NCBI GenBank assembly: GCA_015680685.1
Contig: MNCI01029993.1
Span: 108,634-172,633, forward strand
Length of the DNA: 64,000 bases
Source: Gnetum montanum
Lineage: Eukaryota; Streptophyta; Gnetopsida; Gnetales; Gnetaceae
Direction: 5' to 3'
The first letter of the stretch is position 1; the number at the start of each line of letters is the position of its first letter. Position numbers and translations under genes: made by a program. Shown piece by piece: positions 59,411-64,000 of the stretch. Below the pieces are notes generated by a model. It saw only the letters and a list, made by a program, of their open reading frames with translations, searched no databases and was not told where the DNA came from.

Positions 59411-61700
59411 ATGTCTTCTTCTTCGCACAAAAGCACTTCACCGCCTAGGACTCACACAAGAGACAGTCGGTAGCACAGCACAAGTAACCAAGATCTACCA
59501 GTTCCTCAATAGTTCCTAGTGGTATATATTCATCGCGATGAATATGTACCTAACTTTACCTTTATTCTTCATCAAGATGAAAAACTACGTTGGAGAGACT
59601 TGGAGGGTAACATAGTATTGCCTCCAGATCGAGCAGTCCCCAACATGCTCCTTCGTGCTTTCACATGAATAGGCATGTCACAGATGTAAGGGACTACCAT
59701 CCCACAGAAGCGCAACATCAACGAGACTTGCAACAAGATAGATACTATACATATTTTAAGGGCAAATGACCCCATAACGCTCCACCCGTCTTAAGTGAAA
59801 TTGAGGGTGGTGAACCTATTTCAATAGTTTCTCCACAAAACGATGTTCCCCCTCCTAACGATGGTCAAGAGGTGGTGTATCAGAACCTTCACTCCATGAT
59901 TCACAACCCTAGTTCTAATCCCCATGAACACCAAGTGTTCAAAAAGGGAACACAAACACATGATAAGGATGGGCATTTTGATCGTCATCACGATCGGGGC
60001 CTAGACCACCGAAGAGAAGGTAGGAAACATCGTCATGGAGATGGTTCTCCTTCTTCTTCACCTTCATCATCACATTCATCCTATCCTTCAATATCAGGAT
60101 GCAGTCATAAGGAACCTAACCATGAGGATAAGGGTAAACAGAGTGAGAAACCTCGACTAGAGAGTCAAGAGCGAGGATGAGGACACTCTAGAGAATCACG
60201 ACATGGAAGAAGGGAAATTAGGGAACCGCGTAGACATCACAGATGCTATGAAAGAAATGACCACGAAGAACCCCTACTTGCAACCTGAAGCATGTTAGAC
60301 ATCACAGAGGCCGTAAGAATCCCCACAAGGCACCAAAAAGAGAGCAGGATCAAGAGGTTAGACATGAATAACATCCCACGATTTGAGGGCAATACAACGC
60401 TGATCCTCAGACCACTTACAAGCATTTCACAATGCATGTGCCTTGCAGAACATTGAGAATGAATGGAAAAAGCTAAATTTGTTCCCAAGGACACTAGTAA
60501 AAGAAGCGAAAAGCTGGTACCGGTCCTTAGAACTAGAATCCATTCGAAGGTGGAGTACGATGCTAGAACTATTTAATGATAAGTATCAAACGTACTCCTA
60601 GGTGTCCAACCTACGAAAGCAAATCCAAGGATGGAAGAAAGGAACTCATGAACCCTTGGATGCTTCCATGGGCCAATACTATGCACTATTACATTATTGC
60701 CTAGCCATGGTTACTTGTAGTAGGATCAACTCTGCCATCTCGTAGATGGACTTAGGCATGAAACTAGGAGAACCCTTGGAACGTATGCACAAGGGAGATT
60801 ATCAGAGCTTAGGTCCCATCAGGTCCATAGATTGTTGGAGCAAGTAGCTAAGGAAGAAGGGGAGCTACATGAGAGAGAAAGTGCGAAAGAGTACAACCAC
60901 AATCCTTCCCTTCGAAAAAGGGGAGTGAGATTCTATGAGGAGGAGGAAGAGTCACCACTCGAAGAGATGGTGANACAATGAAGGTGGATGTAAGATATGC
61001 CAGTATGACCATCCTAAGGAATGTTTGCCTAGTAATCTCACATCTGTAAGAGTCTGGGGTGTATGCACTTAACCCACAACTTAACAAACGACAAGCACCC
61101 CGACGGTTACCTTATCCCCAAGGTAACCCAAAGCAGTTCCACCAACCATTAACGTATTATCCAAGTGGAACTCCACCACAACCTATTGAGCAATACCAAC
61201 AGTGGAAATACCCATAGTCATGGGGGATGCCACTGCCAAGGCAACAATACCCTTACCGGCAACCGGATCCATATGGCTACTACGTGCAGCAGCCAATCTC
61301 TCCACGTGACTCTGTCAATCACATGAGTCCACAACGTTACTACCAAGCTCAAGAGTATTATAGGACTCCTTCTCCTAGGGGAGACACACCACCTACATAC
61401 CATCCTCCAAATCCATCTACAACTCTCACACTGATAGCTCCAGTACCACCCACTCTAGTAATGCAAGGGATACTCCCCACTCAACCATAGCAACCCAATG
61501 TTACGAGGGCTATGAATCCTCAACCCGCAGTTAGTTCTAACAACCTTATGCAAAAAAGATCTTTCTTTAGAACCAGCAATCCAACCAAGCTCTCACCATC
61601 ACAAGCAATTGAACATCTGAACACCTCCCTACCAAGTAAAGCTTCGGGGCCTTCTTCAACCCAAAAGTCGAGCTTAACGCACACAGTTATGTTAACATAG
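59411..61700 (+). pseudogene. Gag of the right-edge Ty3/gypsy element
   Basis: The first ATG, MSSSSHKSTSPPRTHTRDSR, is at 59411. A variable region runs to about 60290, including a His/Arg/Ser-rich segment (59872-60180). The gag core is at about 60400-60720, with AFHNACALQNIENEWKKLNL, KEAKSWYRSLELESI and MLELFNDKYQTYS. The zinc knuckle CKICQYDHPKEC is at 60989-61024, followed by a Pro/Gln/Tyr-rich tail (61227-61490). Stops are mostly TAG/TGA where Gln or Arg is expected, and there are several frame changes. One ambiguous base is at 60974. Confidence 0.8.
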
Positions 61701-61721
61701 GTTGTTACTGATTGGATTAAG

Positions 61722-62279
61722 GTGGGCCACCTTCCTAGGAAATTCTTTGATCCTAGAAGTCCTATAATCTATCTCCAAGTCACTAGGAATGAACCATGTA
61801 AAGCTCTTCTGGACTCAGGTTCTGGAATCAATCTAATATCACAAGAGATGTATAAAGCCTGGAACCTGCCTCTTGTAAGGAAGAGTAACATTCAACTAGA
61901 GCTAGCTAACCAGTCCATCACTGTCCCCTTGGGACTAGTGGAGGACATTGTTACCACTGTATGTGGGTGGTTGTATCTAGCTAATTTCCTAGTGATACAA
62001 GTAAACAACGGTAAGGGGGACTTCCCAATAATAATGAGAAGAGCATGGCTAGGTACCATAGATGCACACCTAGGAATCCATGATCTTTCCTTGGAAATAT
62101 CCAAGAAGAACACTTTTGGAAAGATTGAGAAGAAGAAAGTTCTATGCATCGCATACAATGACACGGGGTGCCATTGCGTGCAGAAATCATGGGTCATGAA
62201 AAGTTTAGCATTGCCTGCATGCAATCGGTGTGCACAAGACATCAATATACAAAGGTGCCTGTATGCAGCAGCAACATGA
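61722..62279 (+). pseudogene. Aspartic protease of the right-edge Ty3/gypsy element
   Basis: An open frame of 185 codons. The active site is CKALLDSGSGINLISQEMY (D-S-G), then LELANQSITVPLGLVEDI and the ILGRPWL-type block as IIMRRAWLG. It is the best preserved domain of the element. It is part of the gag-pol polyprotein, so the Met at its start is not a true initiator. Confidence 0.82.
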
Positions 62280-62444
62280 CAAGAAGACACCCAGTGGCTG
62301 ATGGTTGATCAAGAGAGCAACTCACCAACATGCATGGAACTAACTGAGGGAATAACTAGTGCTTACATTGAAAGCATAGACACACTAGAGCAAGTTCGTT
62401 GCCAACTTCCAAGCTTTAACCTTGAAAACATCAACTAGGGAAAG

Positions 62445-64000
62445 TTGAAAATTCCTAAGAGATTTAAACAAGAGCCCCTAGATTTGAAACCATTGCCCAC
62501 CGGTCTAGAGTATATGACCCTCGAAAACGAAAAATTAGTAATCATCAATGCAAGACTTGTTCCCAAACAAAAAGAAAGACTGCTGAAAGTGATAAAAAAG
62601 TGGTCAAAAGCCTTTGCTTGGTCATATCCCAAGTTAACTAGAATAGATCCTAGGATATGCCAACATAGGATTTACACGAACCCCTCCATGAAACCTCGAA
62701 AACAACCGTAGAACCGATTGAACCAAAAATTGAAACAAATAGTAAAAGAAGAAATAGAACAACTTCTTAAGGCTAGGTTCATATATCCCGTTGCTGATAG
62801 TGAATGGGTTAGCCCTCTGGTGATCGTGCCTAAAAAGGGACGTAAATGGAGCGTGTGTATTAATTTTAGGCTACTAAACATGGCAACATTCAAGGATCAC
62901 TTTCCATTGCCATTCATTGACTAAGTCTTAGACATCATAGCAAGGCATCGCTATTATAGTTTTCTGGATGGTTATAGCAGATACAACCAAATACGGATAG
63001 CACCAGAAGATCAAGCCAAGACAACATTCACCAGTCCTTGGGGAATGTTTGCATATAAACAAATTCCATTTGGCTTGTGCAATGCTCCTATCATGTTTCA
63101 ACATCTAGTTCTAATCATATTCCAACAGTAGATAGGAAATAGAGTGGAAGTCTTTATGGACGACTTCTCCACTTATGGAACAAGTTTTGATCAAGCCTTA
63201 GATTGATTAGAGCAAGTGTTGAAAAGATGCGTAGAAACCAACTTAAGGCTCAACTGGTAGAAAAGCCACCTGATGGTCCAAGAAGGTGTAGTACTTGGGC
63301 ATAAGATCTCACATTCAAGAATAGAGGTAGACCCAGATAAAGTTAGGGTCATCCAAGGAATCACCCAACAACCAGAAACTGTCAAAGACATTCAGTCATT
63401 CCTTGGACACACTGGCTACTATCAAAGATTCATTGAGAACTTCTCCAAGATTGCCAGACCATTGGTAGAACTGACAAAGAAGGATTCACCATTTGAATGG
63501 ACCAAGGAATGTGAACAAGAATTCTAAACTCTGAAACAAAAACTTATGGAAACTCCCATTCTACAAGCCCTTGACTGGTCTAGACTGTTCCACATAATGA
63601 CTAACACATCCAATTATGCCTTAGGAGCTGTACTTACATAGTTAGATGACCAAAAATGTCCTTACTACATCCACTGTGCAAGTAGGAGTATCACCAATGC
63701 ACAACTTAACTACACAACTACAAAAAAAGAATTAATGGCTGTAGTGTTTGCACTGGATAAGTTTAGGCACTATGTGTTAGGTTGCAAAGTGTTCATCCAT
63801 ACAAATCATAGTGCAATTAGGTTCCTCATGAACAAGCCAACAGTTAGCCCTCATATTATATGATGGCTGGTAATCCTACAGGAGTTCGATCTAACAATGA
63901 TAGATTGAAAGGGCACTGAGAATGTAGTTGCAGATCACTTATCTCGGTTGCACTGGGACAGCAAAGAGGATGAATACATCATATCCGATCATTTTCCTGA
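62445..64000 (+). pseudogene. Reverse transcriptase and RNase H of the right-edge Ty3/gypsy element (continues beyond window)
   Basis: RT blocks are EEIEQLLKARFIYPVADSEW, SPLVIVPKKGRKWSVCINFR, GYSRYNQIRIAPEDQAKTTF, IPFGLCNAPIMFQH and the catalytic FMDDFSTYG (FMDD at 63153-63164). They continue with GVVLGHKISHSRIEVD and SFLGHTGYYQRFIENFSKIA. RNase H follows from about 63580: NTSNYALGAVL, NAQLNYTTTKKELMAVVFAL and a final ENVVADHLSRL near 63920. FMDDFS.YG and the tRNA-Asp primer fit the Athila/Tat lineage. Stops at 62922-62924 (TAA), 63129-63131 (TAG), 63525-63527 (TAA) and 63639-63641 (TAG) all sit where the family has Gln or can be derived from CAA/CAG. Integrase is outside the window. Confidence 0.9.

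Noticed and set aside
1-64000. tRNA, rRNA or other structural RNA genes
   Set aside because: No complete tRNA cloverleaf pattern or rRNA-like segment was noticed. Only primer sites complementary to tRNA ends are present. A covariance-model search would be decisive.

Overview
The window looks like nuclear DNA of a seed plant with a large, repeat-rich genome. The support is a CC-NB-LRR disease-resistance-type gene, Ty3/gypsy elements primed by tRNA-Asp, a Ty1/copia element, a hAT transposase and an endogenous plant pararetrovirus nested in one another. A gymnosperm would fit, but the sequence does not settle the species. Almost every reading frame is broken, and I see no clearly intact host gene.

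Layout. 1-335 is the 3' end of a gypsy LTR. 336-3420 is AT-rich and contains an old integrase fragment on the minus strand. About 3.5-13.1 kb is non-autonomous gypsy copy A: LTR, gag and protease on the minus strand, then a multi-exon gene on the plus strand converging on them, with no reverse transcriptase or integrase between. About 14.1-15.6 kb is a further LTR of a related family (LTR-C). 16.9-19.3 kb is tandem repeats and LTR-like sequence. 19.5-29.3 kb is copy B, with the same convergent plan and the same six introns. 30.2-32.45 kb is a broken CC-NB-LRR gene on the minus strand. 32.85-48.4 kb is an endogenous caulimovirid (movement-protein-like, capsid-like, protease, RT, RNase H) flanked by direct repeats. 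It is split by an 8.2-kb gypsy element (38570-46808) with a perfect 5-bp target-site duplication. That element has a gag remnant and a large coiled-coil ORF with its own promoter, but no pol. 49.8-51.3 kb is a hAT transposase pseudogene, 52.6-53.2 kb an LRR remnant and 54.5 kb a sliver of NB-LRR sequence. 55.0-58.44 kb is a decayed copia element, cut by the 5' LTR (58472-59264) of a gypsy element. That element's gag, protease, RT and RNase H run off the end of the window.

How the parts relate. The gypsy element at the right edge has the LTR ends, tRNA-Asp primer site and unusual gag zinc knuckle of the 38570-46808 element, so it may belong to the autonomous family that mobilises it. The LTRs of both, and the internal promoter of the 38570-46808 element, carry a palindromic GATATC module 15-18 nt upstream of the TATA box. 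Copies A and B preserve introns because their extra gene is antisense to the element RNA. Premature stops lie mostly where CAG, CAA or CGA is expected, as cytosine deamination of methylated repeats would produce. The strongest candidates for something little described are the intron-bearing antisense gene in two pol-less elements, and the GATATC promoter module shared by LTRs and an internal ORF promoter.
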